Shown: piece after piece, positions 52,905-62,745 of the stretch
How the letters are laid out: the number at the start of each line of letters is the position of its first letter
How positions within the stretch are numbered: the first letter of the stretch is position 1
Assembly: GCA_900539775.1 (NCBI GenBank)
Contig: UQDL01000001.1
Coordinates: 1-64,000, forward strand
Source: an uncultured Anaerotruncus sp.
GTDB lineage: Bacteria; Bacillota; Clostridia; Oscillospirales; Acutalibacteraceae
Direction: 5' to 3'
DNA length: 64,000 nucleotides
Notes under the pieces: model-generated
Told to the model about the DNA's origin: nothing
Database searches by the model: none
The model's input: the letters and a program-made list of their open reading frames with translations, nothing else
Program-made: the position numbers and the translations under genes

Positions 52905-52940
52905 AAAGAGCAGCAAGGAGTGTTTCCTTGCTGCTCTTTT
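52905..52940. terminator. Two-way terminator between the nitroreductase and eda
   Basis: AAAGAGCAGCAAGGA pairs with TCCTTGCTGCTCTTT over GTGTT, with A and T runs on the sides. Confidence 0.88.
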
Positions 52941-52964
52941 CATTGTGAAATTTATTGCGGCAAA

Positions 52965-53621
52965 TTACTTTGCAAGCTCTGCCCTTGCCTCTTTAATGCG
53001 CTGAATGAAAAGCTTGCCGGTTTCGGTTATTTTATCATAATCGCCTGTTTTTGCCCCTGCAATAAGCGATGAACCCGCACCGCAGGCAAATGCGCCGGCT
53101 TTTATCCATTCTTTAACATTATCAACGGAAACGCCGCCGGACGGCATCATAACCGCATTCGGAATCGGGCCGTGAATATCCTTGATAAATGCGGGAGTTG
53201 CAATATCGCCGGGGAAAACTTTAAGCACATCGGCACCGCATTCCATTGCGGCAACAGCCTCTGTGGGAGTATAAATTCCGGGCATTGACGGAATTCCGTA
53301 GCGATTGCAGCATTTAACCGTTTCGGGATCAAAATACGGCGAAACAATATATTCCGCGCCTGCAAGAATGGCAATTCTTGCCGTGGCGGCATCCATAACC
53401 GTGCCTGCGCCGATTATGATTTCACCGTTGTTATACTTAGCCTTCATTGCCTCTATAAGCTTATCCGCATGAGGCACAGTGAAAGTTAATTCAATAGCGG
53501 CAACGCCGCCCTTTATGCATGCATCGGTAATTTTTTCTGCCTGCTCAATTGAAGTGGCACGCACAACGGCAACAATGCCAACCTCATGTATTTTAGACAA
53601 AGTTTCAATTTTATTTGCCAT
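52965..53621 (-). CDS. eda: 2-dehydro-3-deoxy-phosphogluconate aldolase
   Basis: A 218-residue class I aldolase splitting KDPG into pyruvate and glyceraldehyde 3-phosphate. The Schiff-base Lys is in ADVLKVFPGD, the catalytic Glu in GVAAIELTFTVPHAD, with GAGTVMDAATAR and MPSGGV as further marks. It is the last gene of the uronate operon, 24 nt after kdgK. Confidence 0.93.
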   Translation of the reverse strand: MANKIETLSKIHEVGIVAVVRATSIEQAEKITDACIKGGVAAIELTFTVPHADKLIEAMKAKYNNGEIIIGAGTVMDAATARIAILAGAEYIVSPYFDPETVKCCNRYGIPSMPGIYTPTEAVAAMECGADVLKVFPGDIATPAFIKDIHGPIPNAVMMPSGGVSVDNVKEWIKAGAFACGAGSSLIAGAKTGDYDKITETGKLFIQRIKEARAELAK

Positions 53622-53645
53622 TATAATATCCTCCGTTAATATAGA

Positions 53646-54743
53646 TTATCTTTGCACTCTTGCCGTGCCGCCGTTTACCTTTGCCTCCACCTCTTTAAGC
53701 GAAGCCATTGATGTGTCGCCCGGAGTTGTCATTGCAAGCGCGCCGTGAACAGCGCCGTAATTAACGGCTTTTTGTGCATCCTGATAAGTCATAAGCCCAT
53801 AAATTAAGCCCGAAGCAAAGCTGTCGCCGCCGCCGACACGATCAAGAATTTCAAGCTGAGGGAATTCAATTGAATGATATATTTTTCCGTCTGCATAGCA
53901 GATTGCCTTCCAAGAATTAACCGTGGCCGTGATAACCGTGCGGAGTGTGGTGGCAATAACCTTAAAGTTCGGATAAGCCTTGCAAACCTCGCCGAGCATT
54001 TTTTCATAGCCTTCCATATTAAGCTCTTTAAGATCTGCATCATTGCCCTCTATTTTAAATCCGAGGCAAGCCGTGAAATCCTCCTCATTGCCGATCATAA
54101 CATCAACATATTTGGCAAGCTCTTTATTGACCTCTTGAGCCTTTGCCTGACCGCCGATGTCATTCCAAAGAGACGGGCGATAGTTTAAATCATAGGAAAC
54201 AACCGTGCCGTATTTTTTGGCTGCCTTAACAGCCTCTATAACAACCTGAGCCGAATTTTCCGAAAGAGCCGCATAAATGCCGCCCGTGTGAAGCCAACGA
54301 ACTCCGAGAGTGCCGAAAATATAATCCCAATCAATATCGCCGGGCTTGAGCTGGCTGATTGCGGTGTGTCCCCTATCCGAAGTGCCCACCGCACCGCGGA
54401 TGCCAAAGCCACGCTCCGTAAAGTTTATTCCGTTTCTTGTTGTTCTGCCGATTCCGTCATATTTAACCCATTTGATGAGCGAGGTGTCAACCCCACCCTG
54501 CAAAATTAAATCCTCAAGCAAATAACCGACTTCATTTTCCGCAAAAGCAGTTACAACGCCTGTTTTCATTCCAAAGCAGCGGCGCAGGCCTCTTGCAACA
54601 TTATATTCGCCGCCGCCTTCCCAAGCTCGGAATGCGCGGGCAGTTTTAATTCTGCCCTCTCCCGGATCAAGGCGAAGCATAATTTCGCCAAGCGAAATTT
54701 CATCAAACATACATTCTTCTTTAGGTCTGAGTTTAAGATCCAT
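53646..54743 (-). CDS. kdgK: 2-keto-3-deoxygluconate kinase (PfkB family)
   Basis: A 365-residue sugar kinase. It has EISLGEIMLRLDP at the start, WEGGGEYNVARGLRR and the active-site GGGDSFASGLIYG with the catalytic Asp. It is a little longer than usual KdgK. ATG 54743 (GGAGG 9 nt upstream) is preferred to an in-frame ATG at 54764, which overlaps uxaC. Its place between uxaC and eda fixes KDG as the likely substrate. Confidence 0.9.
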   Translation of the reverse strand: MDLKLRPKEECMFDEISLGEIMLRLDPGEGRIKTARAFRAWEGGGEYNVARGLRRCFGMKTGVVTAFAENEVGYLLEDLILQGGVDTSLIKWVKYDGIGRTTRNGINFTERGFGIRGAVGTSDRGHTAISQLKPGDIDWDYIFGTLGVRWLHTGGIYAALSENSAQVVIEAVKAAKKYGTVVSYDLNYRPSLWNDIGGQAKAQEVNKELAKYVDVMIGNEEDFTACLGFKIEGNDADLKELNMEGYEKMLGEVCKAYPNFKVIATTLRTVITATVNSWKAICYADGKIYHSIEFPQLEILDRVGGGDSFASGLIYGLMTYQDAQKAVNYGAVHGALAMTTPGDTSMASLKEVEAKVNGGTARVQR

Positions 54744-54756
54744 AAATGGGCCTCCG

Positions 54757-56160
54757 TTAATCAAAATTAAAATATTTAATTGCGTTATAATAAGATATTC
54801 CGCAAACTATTTCTTTCAGCATTTCGGGATCATCGGCATACCAACCGTCCTCCACCCATCTGCCGATAAGGCGGCAAAGAATTCTTCTGAAATAATCATG
54901 CCTGCCATAAGAAGTAAAAGAGCGTGAATCCGTTTCCATGCCTATAAATTTGCCGAGTATTCCCAAATTTGCAAGGCATTTCAGCTGCTGAGTCATACCG
55001 TCCATAGTATCAAGAAACCACCAAGCAGGGCCAAACTGAATCTTTGATTCAACCTCACTGCTCTGGAAATTTCCAAGCATAGTGGCAAGCACGATATTAT
55101 CCTTGCTGTTCAGATTGAAAAGCACGGTTTTGGGCAACTTATCGCGGCTGCAAAGCGAATCCAAAAATCTGCTGAGCATATAAGCGGTTTTATCGTCTCC
55201 CACAGAATCAAAACCCGTGTCCGGGCCGAGAGCGGCAAACATTTTGCTGTTGTTGTTTCTCATTGCGCCGATATGAATTTCCATTGCCCAGCCAAGTGAA
55301 TGATATTTTTCGCCGAGAGCCTGCATAACGGCGGTTTTATATGCATCTATATCACGCTGTGATATTTTTTCCCCGTTCATTGCTCGCTCAAAAGAAGCCT
55401 CAATTTGCTCTTCACTGTCCTGCACATAAGGCATATAGTTGAAAGCATGATCTGAAACACGGCAGCCCGCCGCATTAAAGACATCTATTCTTGCAAGCAA
55501 AGCGGCGATAACATCTTTATAACTGCCGATTTTAATTCCTGCGCTTTCGCCGAGCTTGTTGATATATTCCGCAAAGCCTGGAAGCTCAATTCCAAGCGCT
55601 TTATCCGGCCTGAAGCCCGGAAGCACCTTGCAATCAAAATCTTTTTGCGCTGCCAAAAGAGCGTGATATTTTAAATCATCCGCAGGATCATCTGTGGTGC
55701 AAACTATTTTAACATTTGATTTTTTTATAAGAGTTTGCGGCCTGAAATCGCCTGAAGCTATTGCGGCATTTGCGCGGTTATAAATCTCATCTGCGGTTTT
55801 TGCAGAAAGCGGAGTATTTATGCCGAAATATTTTTGCAATTCTATATGTGCCCAATGATAAAGCGGATTACCGATTGCATATTGCAGGGTATAGGCAAAT
55901 TTTTCAAATTTTTCCCTGCCGCTTTTATCACCCGTGCAATAAGATTCATCAACGCCGCAAGAGCGCATTGCACGCCATTTATAATGATCGCCGGCAAGCC
56001 AGAGCTGAGAAATATCCTCCGGCTGCTTATTTTCATAAATTTCCTTTGGGCTTAAATGGCAATGATAATCACACACGGGCAAGTTTTCGCAATATTCATG
56101 ATACAGTTTTTTTGCACAATCCGTATCAAGCAAGAAATCCTTATCCATAAATCCATTCAT
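54757..56160 (-). CDS. uxaC: Uronate isomerase
   Basis: A 467-residue enzyme turning glucuronate or galacturonate into fructuronate or tagaturonate. The metal motif is PVCDYHCHLSPKEIYENKQP near residues 29-48; WRAMRSCGVDE, TTDDPADDL and METDSRSF follow. CGGAG is 8 nt before ATG 56160. It leads the operon uxaC-kdgK-eda. The oxidoreductase and dehydratase steps (uxaB/uxuB, uxaA/uxuA) are not in the window. Confidence 0.93.
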   Translation of the reverse strand: MNGFMDKDFLLDTDCAKKLYHEYCENLPVCDYHCHLSPKEIYENKQPEDISQLWLAGDHYKWRAMRSCGVDESYCTGDKSGREKFEKFAYTLQYAIGNPLYHWAHIELQKYFGINTPLSAKTADEIYNRANAAIASGDFRPQTLIKKSNVKIVCTTDDPADDLKYHALLAAQKDFDCKVLPGFRPDKALGIELPGFAEYINKLGESAGIKIGSYKDVIAALLARIDVFNAAGCRVSDHAFNYMPYVQDSEEQIEASFERAMNGEKISQRDIDAYKTAVMQALGEKYHSLGWAMEIHIGAMRNNNSKMFAALGPDTGFDSVGDDKTAYMLSRFLDSLCSRDKLPKTVLFNLNSKDNIVLATMLGNFQSSEVESKIQFGPAWWFLDTMDGMTQQLKCLANLGILGKFIGMETDSRSFTSYGRHDYFRRILCRLIGRWVEDGWYADDPEMLKEIVCGISYYNAIKYFNFD

Positions 56161-56193
56161 AAAATCATCTCCGAATATGACTGATTTGTATAT

Positions 56194-56222
56194 ATTATAT
56201 ACTTACATATTTTTTTATGCAA
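56194..56222 (-). promoter_or_regulatory. Uronate operon promoter
   Basis: Minus strand: TTGCAT (56222-56217), 17 bp, TATAAT (56199-56194), 33 bp before the uxaC start. Confidence 0.75.
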
Positions 56223-56266
56223 GCACAGAACGAAAAAAAACAAAGGATAAGCATAAATAAATTCTG

Positions 56267-56295
56267 TTGAATAAGCATATGTTTTTTGATATAAT
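56267..56295 (+). promoter_or_regulatory. Promoter of the LOG-family gene
   Basis: TTGAAT (56267-56272), 17 bp, TATAAT (56290-56295). Confidence 0.75.
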
Positions 56296-56356
56296 ATATA
56301 ATTATATTTTTAATTAAATTTGAAAATTTATTACAACTTTGAAAGGCTGATAAATT

Positions 56357-56965
56357 ATGAATGTTTGCATTTTCGGCGCATCAAGTGATTTTATAGATAA
56401 AAAATACATAAAAAGCGCATATGATTTGGGGGCAAGCCTTGCAAAAAAAGGGCACGGGCTTGTTTTCGGCGGCGGTGCTTGCGGAGTTATGGGGGCAAGC
56501 GCAAGAGGTTTTCACGAAAACGGAGGATACATTTTGGGAGTTGCGCCCGAATTCATGAGCGAATACAATCTTTTTTCCGAAAACTGCACCGATTTTAAAA
56601 TAACAAAAACAATGGCCGAACGCAAAACTTATATGGAAGACCATGCAGACGCCTTTATAATTGCACCCGGCGGAATAGGAACATATGAGGAATTTTTCGA
56701 GGTTTACACCTTAAAGCAGCTTAACAGGCACAGCAAGGCGATAGCAATTTTTAACCCATACGGTTATTATGACGACATGATAAAAATGCTTCGCCACACC
56801 GTAAGCGAAAGCTTTATGCAGCAGGAATCGCTTGACTTGGTTGCGGACTTCTGCGAGGCAAAAGATTTGATTGAATATCTTGAAAATTACCATGCAACAA
56901 AAACAGATGTGCTCAAAGCAAGATATGCCTTTATTAAGGGCAAGGATTACAAAGACAACGAATAA
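56357..56965 (+). CDS. LOG-family (TIGR00730) phosphoribohydrolase-like protein
   Basis: A 202-residue Rossmann-like protein. The family motif PGGIGTYEEFFEVY holds the catalytic Glu and the phosphate loop, with GLVFGGGACGVMGASARG and MAERKTYMEDHADAFII before it. LOG proteins cut nucleoside monophosphates to base and ribose 5-phosphate. It stands alone with its own promoter and terminator. Confidence 0.9.
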   Translation: MNVCIFGASSDFIDKKYIKSAYDLGASLAKKGHGLVFGGGACGVMGASARGFHENGGYILGVAPEFMSEYNLFSENCTDFKITKTMAERKTYMEDHADAFIIAPGGIGTYEEFFEVYTLKQLNRHSKAIAIFNPYGYYDDMIKMLRHTVSESFMQQESLDLVADFCEAKDLIEYLENYHATKTDVLKARYAFIKGKDYKDNE

Positions 56966-56984
56966 CAAAACACCTCAGCGCACA

Positions 56985-57026
56985 AAAGCGGCGGCCCGGT
57001 TTCAACATCCGAGCCACCGCTTTTTA
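56985..57026. terminator. Hairpin terminator
   Basis: AAAGCGGCGGCCCGG pairs with CCGAGCCACCGCTTT (two wobble pairs), followed by TTATAAAT. Confidence 0.75.
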
Positions 57027-57116
57027 TAAATATTGCGCACTTATTATTTTCTATGCCGACAGCTTTTAAAAATCTGATGCAAGCGGCACTTAATGCACTT
57101 TGACGATTTTAAATTT

Positions 57117-58427
57117 TTATTCTGATTGAGTGATTTTATAAAGCCTTACCCCATGCGGATCAACAACAGAAGAAACTTTATTCTTGAGTGATTTTTTAAC
57201 TTCACCGCCCCAAATATCAAGCAAATCATACGCTTTATCTGGCATCAAAATTTCCGAAAGATCAAATTTTATACAAGACTGCTTGTTTGCCGTGTTAAAC
57301 AACGCAAGATATTTGCAGGCTTTGCCGTTTGCAACCCAAACAACCGTGCCGACGCCGTTTTTCTCGTTTCTGTAATGCTGATGTGCATTTCTTGAATCAC
57401 GGTGCATTTTAAGATATTCCGAATTTGTGAGAAGTGAAAGAGTCCATTCATCATTTTCAGGCATATTGCCGCCAAACATAAGCGGGCTGCGAAAAATTCC
57501 CCAAAGGCTCATCATTGTGAGTTGTTCCGGATTGGTGAACTGAGTATATCTGTTTTGAGAGCCATGATACGGAGCATTCTTTGTTAGCCTGCCGAGCGGA
57601 AGCATATCGCAATCAGGCCAAGATCCTCTGCCCACATATGATTGCCAAGCAAGGCATTTATCAAACATATCATGCAGCTTTTGCCACGAATCCCAAAAAT
57701 CACCCGTCATTCGCCACATATCTGCATTTTGCCTTAAATGTGCGGCATTTTCAACCTGTGCAGGGCCAGGAGAAAGCGAAAGCACCATTTCCCTGCCGCA
57801 ATTATTTATTGCATTTCTTATCATTTCTATTTCATAATCGGCTGAATACGGATTATCCCACTTGCGAAATTCCGTTACGCAAATATCATCGCATTTAACG
57901 AAATCAACGCCCCAAGAAGCATAAAGCTGAAAAATCGAATTATAATACTGCTGCGCCGCATCACAATTTTTGCAACCATACATATCAGTGTTCCAAGAGC
58001 AAACAGAAAAATGATGAGCTATATCCCTGCAACCGAATTCACTGCCCTTTACGGGCAAATTTTGATGAACTGCACTGCGGGGAACGCCGCGCATAATATG
58101 AATTCCGAACTTCAAACCGAGGGAATGGCAATAATCCGCTATAGGCTTAAAGCCCTTTCCGCCTGCCGCGCTTGGAAAGCGGTTTTCCGCCGGCAGCAAT
58201 CTGCCGTATTCATCCATATTAAGAGGATAAAAATTATTATAATCATTATCTTTAGCCTGAGGCTCATACCATTGAATATCGCAAACCACATATTCCCAGC
58301 CAAACTGCTTCAGATATTTTGCCATATAATCCGCATTTTCAATCAAACTGCTCTCTGTTACCGCCGCACCGAAGCAATCCCAGCTGTTCCAGCCCATAGG
58401 AGCTGTTTTTGCAGGCTTATTGTACAC
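57117..58427 (-). CDS. Alpha-galactosidase, GH27
   Basis: A 436-residue intracellular enzyme (no signal peptide). TAPMGWNSWDCFGAAVTESS is the GH27 start; VDFVKCDDIC holds the nucleophile Asp, and WRMTGDFWDSW the acid/base Asp. A beta-sandwich ends the chain. I choose GTG 58427 (AAAGGCG 10 nt upstream), because the longer frame from 58532 begins with sequence unlike the family. It releases galactose from melibiose, raffinose and similar sugars. Confidence 0.9.
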   Translation of the reverse strand: MYNKPAKTAPMGWNSWDCFGAAVTESSLIENADYMAKYLKQFGWEYVVCDIQWYEPQAKDNDYNNFYPLNMDEYGRLLPAENRFPSAAGGKGFKPIADYCHSLGLKFGIHIMRGVPRSAVHQNLPVKGSEFGCRDIAHHFSVCSWNTDMYGCKNCDAAQQYYNSIFQLYASWGVDFVKCDDICVTEFRKWDNPYSADYEIEMIRNAINNCGREMVLSLSPGPAQVENAAHLRQNADMWRMTGDFWDSWQKLHDMFDKCLAWQSYVGRGSWPDCDMLPLGRLTKNAPYHGSQNRYTQFTNPEQLTMMSLWGIFRSPLMFGGNMPENDEWTLSLLTNSEYLKMHRDSRNAHQHYRNEKNGVGTVVWVANGKACKYLALFNTANKQSCIKFDLSEILMPDKAYDLLDIWGGEVKKSLKNKVSSVVDPHGVRLYKITQSE

Positions 58428-58544
58428 AAAACCACGCCTTTCCGAACAAATATCTAACAAGGCAATAATACAACAAAAAGCTTCTTGCTGCAACAAAAAC
58501 ATTGCAAATCGGCCGAAAAAAATGCACGGCAATCATATTTCGGC

Positions 58545-58577
58545 AAAAAAATATCCACGGATAAACCGTGGATAAAA
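58545..58577 (-). terminator. Terminator of the PHP gene
   Basis: Minus strand: ATCCACGG pairs with CCGTGGAT over TTTAT, then ATTTTTTT. Confidence 0.75.
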
Positions 58578-58583
58578 GCGATG

Positions 58584-59471
58584 TTATTCATTTTCCGCAG
58601 CCTCTGCGGCTGCCTTTTCTGCTTTGCGCTGAGCTCTTTTCTTTTTTGCTTTATAGCCAAGCAGTTTATCAAGATGCTCTTGCGGAGTTGAGCAAGCACC
58701 GAGAGTTACGGTTTTATCGCCGTAAATACCGTGGAAATCGGAACCACCAGTCATCAAAAGCTTTTTGCTCTTGCAAATTGCAGTAAGCTTTTCAACTGTT
58801 TCCTCATCTGCAAGAGGACTCCAAACCTCAACACCGTCAAGCCCAAGCTCAACATATTTATCAATTTCATCAAAATTATTGAATTTTGACGGATGCGCAA
58901 GCACGGCAATTCCGCCTGCTCCGTGAATTTCGTTAATAGCATCCTCAACACTCGGATACTTCGTCGGCGCCAAAACATTTGTTTCACTGTTTTCATCAAA
59001 AAGTGCCTTATACAAATCTCCGAAAATGCTGTTTGTGTAACCTGCATCCATAAGCGCATGCATAATATGCTGCTTAAAAAGATTTGTTGAGCCGGAAGCG
59101 TGGCCGATAATAAAATCCGATGTGATCGGAAAACGGCTTGCAACCTTAAGCATCATAATTTGCCCCGCACGCTTGCGAGCAACAGAGGTGCGTTTGCAAA
59201 TACCCTCTAATCTGTTTGGCGAATCGGCAAGATATGAAAGAATGTGCACTTTTTTTCCGGCTTCAAAATCAAATGCGGATATTTCCACACCTGAAATAAC
59301 ATTTACACCGTAACGCTTACCTATAACCTGGCCTCTTACGGTGCCGGCTATGCAATCATGATCCGTTATGGCAATTGTGTCTATACCGCTTTTTTGTGCT
59401 ATAACGATGAGATCTTCAATGCCCACCGAGCCATCGCTCAGCTTTGTGTGGCAATGCAAATCAGCCGCCAT
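58584..59471 (-). CDS. PHP-domain phosphoesterase
   Basis: A 295-residue metal-dependent enzyme. MAADLHCHTKLSDGSV is PHP motif 1, ITDHDCIAG motif 2, VLAHPSKF motif 3 and GGSDFHG motif 4. This is the YciV/RNase AM-like group that handles nucleoside 3',5'-bisphosphates or RNA 5' ends. The last 25 residues are a Lys/Ala/Glu-rich tail. Confidence 0.9.
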   Translation of the reverse strand: MAADLHCHTKLSDGSVGIEDLIVIAQKSGIDTIAITDHDCIAGTVRGQVIGKRYGVNVISGVEISAFDFEAGKKVHILSYLADSPNRLEGICKRTSVARKRAGQIMMLKVASRFPITSDFIIGHASGSTNLFKQHIMHALMDAGYTNSIFGDLYKALFDENSETNVLAPTKYPSVEDAINEIHGAGGIAVLAHPSKFNNFDEIDKYVELGLDGVEVWSPLADEETVEKLTAICKSKKLLMTGGSDFHGIYGDKTVTLGACSTPQEHLDKLLGYKAKKKRAQRKAEKAAAEAAENE

Positions 59472-59639
59472 AACATCACTCCTTAAATAAACTTAGAGCG
59501 TTTTGCACATGCCTGTAACAAAAAAAGCAAGCAAAAGCCCCTACGAAAAACATTATAGCATTTATAATTGTTTGTTTCAAGACTTAATAATTTCTTTTTT
59601 GGCAAATTACACAAGTTTGCGCCAAATTTTTCGGCAATA

Positions 59640-60194
59640 TCACAAGCATTTTAACTCACGGGCAAGCCTTGAAACAGGCAATCCCACAACATTAAAATAA
59701 TCGCCGCAAATCCCGCTTACAAGGAGCGAGCCTTTTCCCTGAATTCCGTAAGCGCCGGCTTTATCAAAACATTCTCCGCAAGCTATATAATCATTTATTT
59801 CCTGCTTTGAAAGCTCATAGAAATTGACCTTTGTTTCGCAGAAAAATGATTTTTTCTTATCATTTTGCAAAAGGGTTACACCCGTAAACACCGAATGCTG
59901 CCTGCCGGAAAGAAAAGAAAGCATCTCAAAAGCTTGCCTGGCATCTTTGGGCTTGCCGAGAATTTTCCCGTTTGCTGCCACAACGGTATCTGCACCGATA
60001 ACGATTTTTTCGCTGCCGCAAAACGGCTGTGCCTTGATTTTTGAAAGATAAAGCACTGCATCGCTTGGCGAAATATCCTGCGGCAGGCTTTCATCCACAT
60101 CTGCCGCACAAGCCTCAAAATCTGCGCAAATAAGCTTTAAAAGCTCTCTGCGGCGCGGAGACTTGGAGGCAAGCAATATTTTGTTTTCAAGCAT
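59640..60194 (-). CDS. maf: Maf-family nucleotide pyrophosphatase
   Basis: A 184-residue house-cleaning enzyme that hydrolyses non-canonical or excess nucleoside triphosphates. LLASKSPRRRELLKLI (S-x-S-x-x-R), GADTVVAANGKILGKP, SGRQHSVFTGV and AGAYGIQGKG are the Maf motifs. ATG 60194 shares one base with the U32 stop codon (TGATG), so translation is coupled; an in-frame GTG lies at 60197. Confidence 0.92.
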   Translation of the reverse strand: MLENKILLASKSPRRRELLKLICADFEACAADVDESLPQDISPSDAVLYLSKIKAQPFCGSEKIVIGADTVVAANGKILGKPKDARQAFEMLSFLSGRQHSVFTGVTLLQNDKKKSFFCETKVNFYELSKQEINDYIACGECFDKAGAYGIQGKGSLLVSGICGDYFNVVGLPVSRLARELKCL

Positions 60195-62197
60195 CACAAA
60201 ACACCTCTGTAATAAAGCCCTCTTGTGTAATCAAACGGCGCTTTGGAGCCGTTTTGATAAAGAGCAATAATTTTTTCCACCTGTTGCAACGATTCATCAG
60301 TGAAATAAAAATGTGCGAAATCGGATTTAACTTCTTTCATTCTGTCTGCCATATAAAGAGGCACTGAATTAAGCACCTCAACACACGGATACGGCGAGCA
60401 GCGCACCGGAAATTCAACGCCTTTTCTATCAGTTAACTTGCCTTTTTTGCCGCATTCGGCACAGCCTATGTTATTTTTAACGGGGCAGTTTCTTGCCAAC
60501 ATAAGCGGAAGCCTGCCATACACCAAAACTCCCGTTTCAAAAGCGTTTACGGCATTTGCCATATCAACGGCGAGCTCAAACGAAAGAATCGGCGAATTTA
60601 TTTGATTTGCGGAAAGGCTGTTAAAAATATTAAGCCCGAAATCACCGAAAGGCTCAAACCCAAGCTCCGAAGCAAGCTGATAAGAACCAAGATTTCCGCA
60701 AAGTGCCTGATTCACACCTATTTTTTTAAGCTGCAAAAGGCGCTGCCGTGTTTTTTCTTCCATTCCGAACATTCCGCGCGGAATTTCAACACCGGCACAA
60801 AGCCTTTTAAAATCCTCATTATCGGACCAAATAGGAATAAACACTCTTTTAAACGGATGCTCACGAGGCACGCTTTTTGCATTTGCGAAGCGGGCGGTCA
60901 TATATTTTACTCCGCTTTTGTTTACCTTAGGCGGCATTACAAGAGGATTTTCACAAACGCTTATTTCATCTGCTTCTGAAAGCTTATCTATAACTCTGCG
61001 GCGAAGTTCGTTTATTTGTGCGGCCGGCAAAATCAAGCCGTCATCACAATCAATATCCATTTCATTTGCATAAAACTGGGTGCCTCCGAGCTTTGAAAGC
61101 CTGCTTTTGAGCATTTCCGCATTAAGCGGCTTATTGATTGCTTTTTCGGGCACCGCCCCTTTTGCGCAGGCAGATTTTCCGAGTGCACTGCCAAAAAGCG
61201 CAACGGGTTTATTTTCTTTAAATTCAAGCCTAAAATCAACGGGCACAAGAGGATTTTCATTATCATAAAGATGTGAAAGGCGCTTCAACACACCTGCTGC
61301 CGAAACCACATCTTCCTTTTGCCTTGTGCCAAACATTGATTTGCCCAATTTGCCGTCAAAATAACCGCTTGTGAAGCCGCTGCGGCTGAAAACGCTTCTC
61401 AAATCAGATTCATCTTTTTCATCAAAACTGCCGTTTATTGCACTTTTAACAGCAGTTACTGCCGCCGCCACATATTCCGGGCGTTTCATTCTGCCCTCTA
61501 TTTTGAGGCTTAAGACACCTGCGTTTTCAATTGCGGCAAGCCTGCGAACAAGGCTTAAATCCTTTAAACTTAAATCGCAGCTGCCGCTTTTATCAGCTGA
61601 AAACGGCAAGCGGCACGGCTGGGCGCAGAGCCCTCTGTTGCCGCTTCTTGCGCCTATCATTGAAGAAAGATAGCACTGCCCCGAAACACTCATGCAAAGT
61701 GCGCCGTGAATAAACATTTCAAGCTGCATATCCGTGCTTTTTCTCATTTCAAGGATTTCGGACTCACTCATTTCCCTTGGCAGCACGGCACGGCAAAAGC
61801 CCATTTCTTTTAATTTTCTGAGCCCTGCGGGATTCATAACACTCATTTGCGTTGAGGCATGCAGCTTTGCCTGCGGAAAGCATTCACGCACCATTTGCGC
61901 AACGCCGATATCCTGAATGATAAAAGCATCCGTGCCGCACAGCAAGGCGCTTTTAACAAGATCATATGCAGACTGCATTTCGGCATCGCTGCAAAGAGTA
62001 TTTAAAGTCAGATACACTTTAACATTTCTTTCATGGCAGTATTTAACGGCAGCTGCCAAAGCCGCATCATCAAAATTGCCGGCATTTCTGCGGGCATTAA
62101 ACGATTTACCGCCAAGGTAAACCGCATTTGCACCGCATCTTACGCCGGCAGCAAGTGCCTCCTGCGAGCCTGCAGGAGCCAAAATTTCAAATTTCAT
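60194..62197 (-). CDS. U32-family peptidase with DUF3656 (RlhA/TrhP-like)
   Basis: A 667-residue protein. ILAPAGSQEALAAGVRCGAN and the U32 signature EMFIHGALCMSVSGQCYLSS with GNRGLCAQPCR are in the first third; the last part has the DUF3656-type region and CPVKNNIGCAECG. The four Cys near the U32 motif may hold an Fe-S cluster. Family members help 5-hydroxylation of rRNA or tRNA cytidine/uridine instead of protein cleavage. It is preceded by zapA, as in many Clostridia. Confidence 0.88.
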   Translation of the reverse strand: MKFEILAPAGSQEALAAGVRCGANAVYLGGKSFNARRNAGNFDDAALAAAVKYCHERNVKVYLTLNTLCSDAEMQSAYDLVKSALLCGTDAFIIQDIGVAQMVRECFPQAKLHASTQMSVMNPAGLRKLKEMGFCRAVLPREMSESEILEMRKSTDMQLEMFIHGALCMSVSGQCYLSSMIGARSGNRGLCAQPCRLPFSADKSGSCDLSLKDLSLVRRLAAIENAGVLSLKIEGRMKRPEYVAAAVTAVKSAINGSFDEKDESDLRSVFSRSGFTSGYFDGKLGKSMFGTRQKEDVVSAAGVLKRLSHLYDNENPLVPVDFRLEFKENKPVALFGSALGKSACAKGAVPEKAINKPLNAEMLKSRLSKLGGTQFYANEMDIDCDDGLILPAAQINELRRRVIDKLSEADEISVCENPLVMPPKVNKSGVKYMTARFANAKSVPREHPFKRVFIPIWSDNEDFKRLCAGVEIPRGMFGMEEKTRQRLLQLKKIGVNQALCGNLGSYQLASELGFEPFGDFGLNIFNSLSANQINSPILSFELAVDMANAVNAFETGVLVYGRLPLMLARNCPVKNNIGCAECGKKGKLTDRKGVEFPVRCSPYPCVEVLNSVPLYMADRMKEVKSDFAHFYFTDESLQQVEKIIALYQNGSKAPFDYTRGLYYRGVL

Positions 62198-62259
62198 AAA
62201 AATACTTTCGCTTTCGCTAAACTGATTTTTTGCCGAAAAGGCGCAACAAAAAAGCCCAA

Positions 62260-62607
62260 TCAGCTGTTGAGCTTTTCACGCAGGTTGGAGATTTCACGGT
62301 TAAGCCTTTCGATTTCACGGCGGGCAACATCAACTTCCATACGAGCCCTTGCACTGTCTTCCAAATAATCCTTAATCTGCGCACGGAGATTATCCGCAGC
62401 GGCAGTTGACTTTTTGCAAGCATCTGCTTGATCAAGTGCAACGAGCACCGCACATTGAATTGAGGAAAGGCTTGGATTTGCAGAGGCAATATTTTTCATT
62501 TCCTCATCAATAAACTCGCCGAGGCCCTCAACATATTCGGCATCATCATCCGTTAAAATCGAATAAGTGGCGCCGTAAATTTTAATTTGAACTTTATTTT
62601 TAGCCAT
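62260..62607 (-). CDS. zapA: Cell division protein ZapA
   Basis: A 115-residue FtsZ-binding protein. VQIKIYGATYSILTDDDAEY is the N-terminal ZapA fold, and residues 60-115 are the long dimer coiled coil (REIERLNREISNLREKL). The genes below it on the same strand are U32 and maf. Confidence 0.9.
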   Translation of the reverse strand: MAKNKVQIKIYGATYSILTDDDAEYVEGLGEFIDEEMKNIASANPSLSSIQCAVLVALDQADACKKSTAAADNLRAQIKDYLEDSARARMEVDVARREIERLNREISNLREKLNS

Positions 62608-62655
62608 ATCAACACTTCCGTTGCATCAAATTATATATTAGATAATACACAATAT

Positions 62656-62684
62656 AGTATAACAAGATAATAAATTATTGTCAA
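62656..62684 (-). promoter_or_regulatory. zapA promoter
   Basis: Minus strand: TTGACA (62684-62679), 17 bp, TATACT (62661-62656). The -35 shares five bases with that of the GH36 gene on the other strand. Confidence 0.75.
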
Positions 62685-62706
62685 TTACTAAAAGATTTGG
62701 TATTAT
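62678..62706 (+). promoter_or_regulatory. GH36 alpha-galactosidase promoter
   Basis: TTGTCA (62678-62683), 17 bp, TATTAT (62701-62706), 39 bp before ATG 62746. Confidence 0.7.
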
Positions 62707-62745
62707 TATGTTGATTTCATTTTTCAAAAAGGCAGTGAAAGCAAT

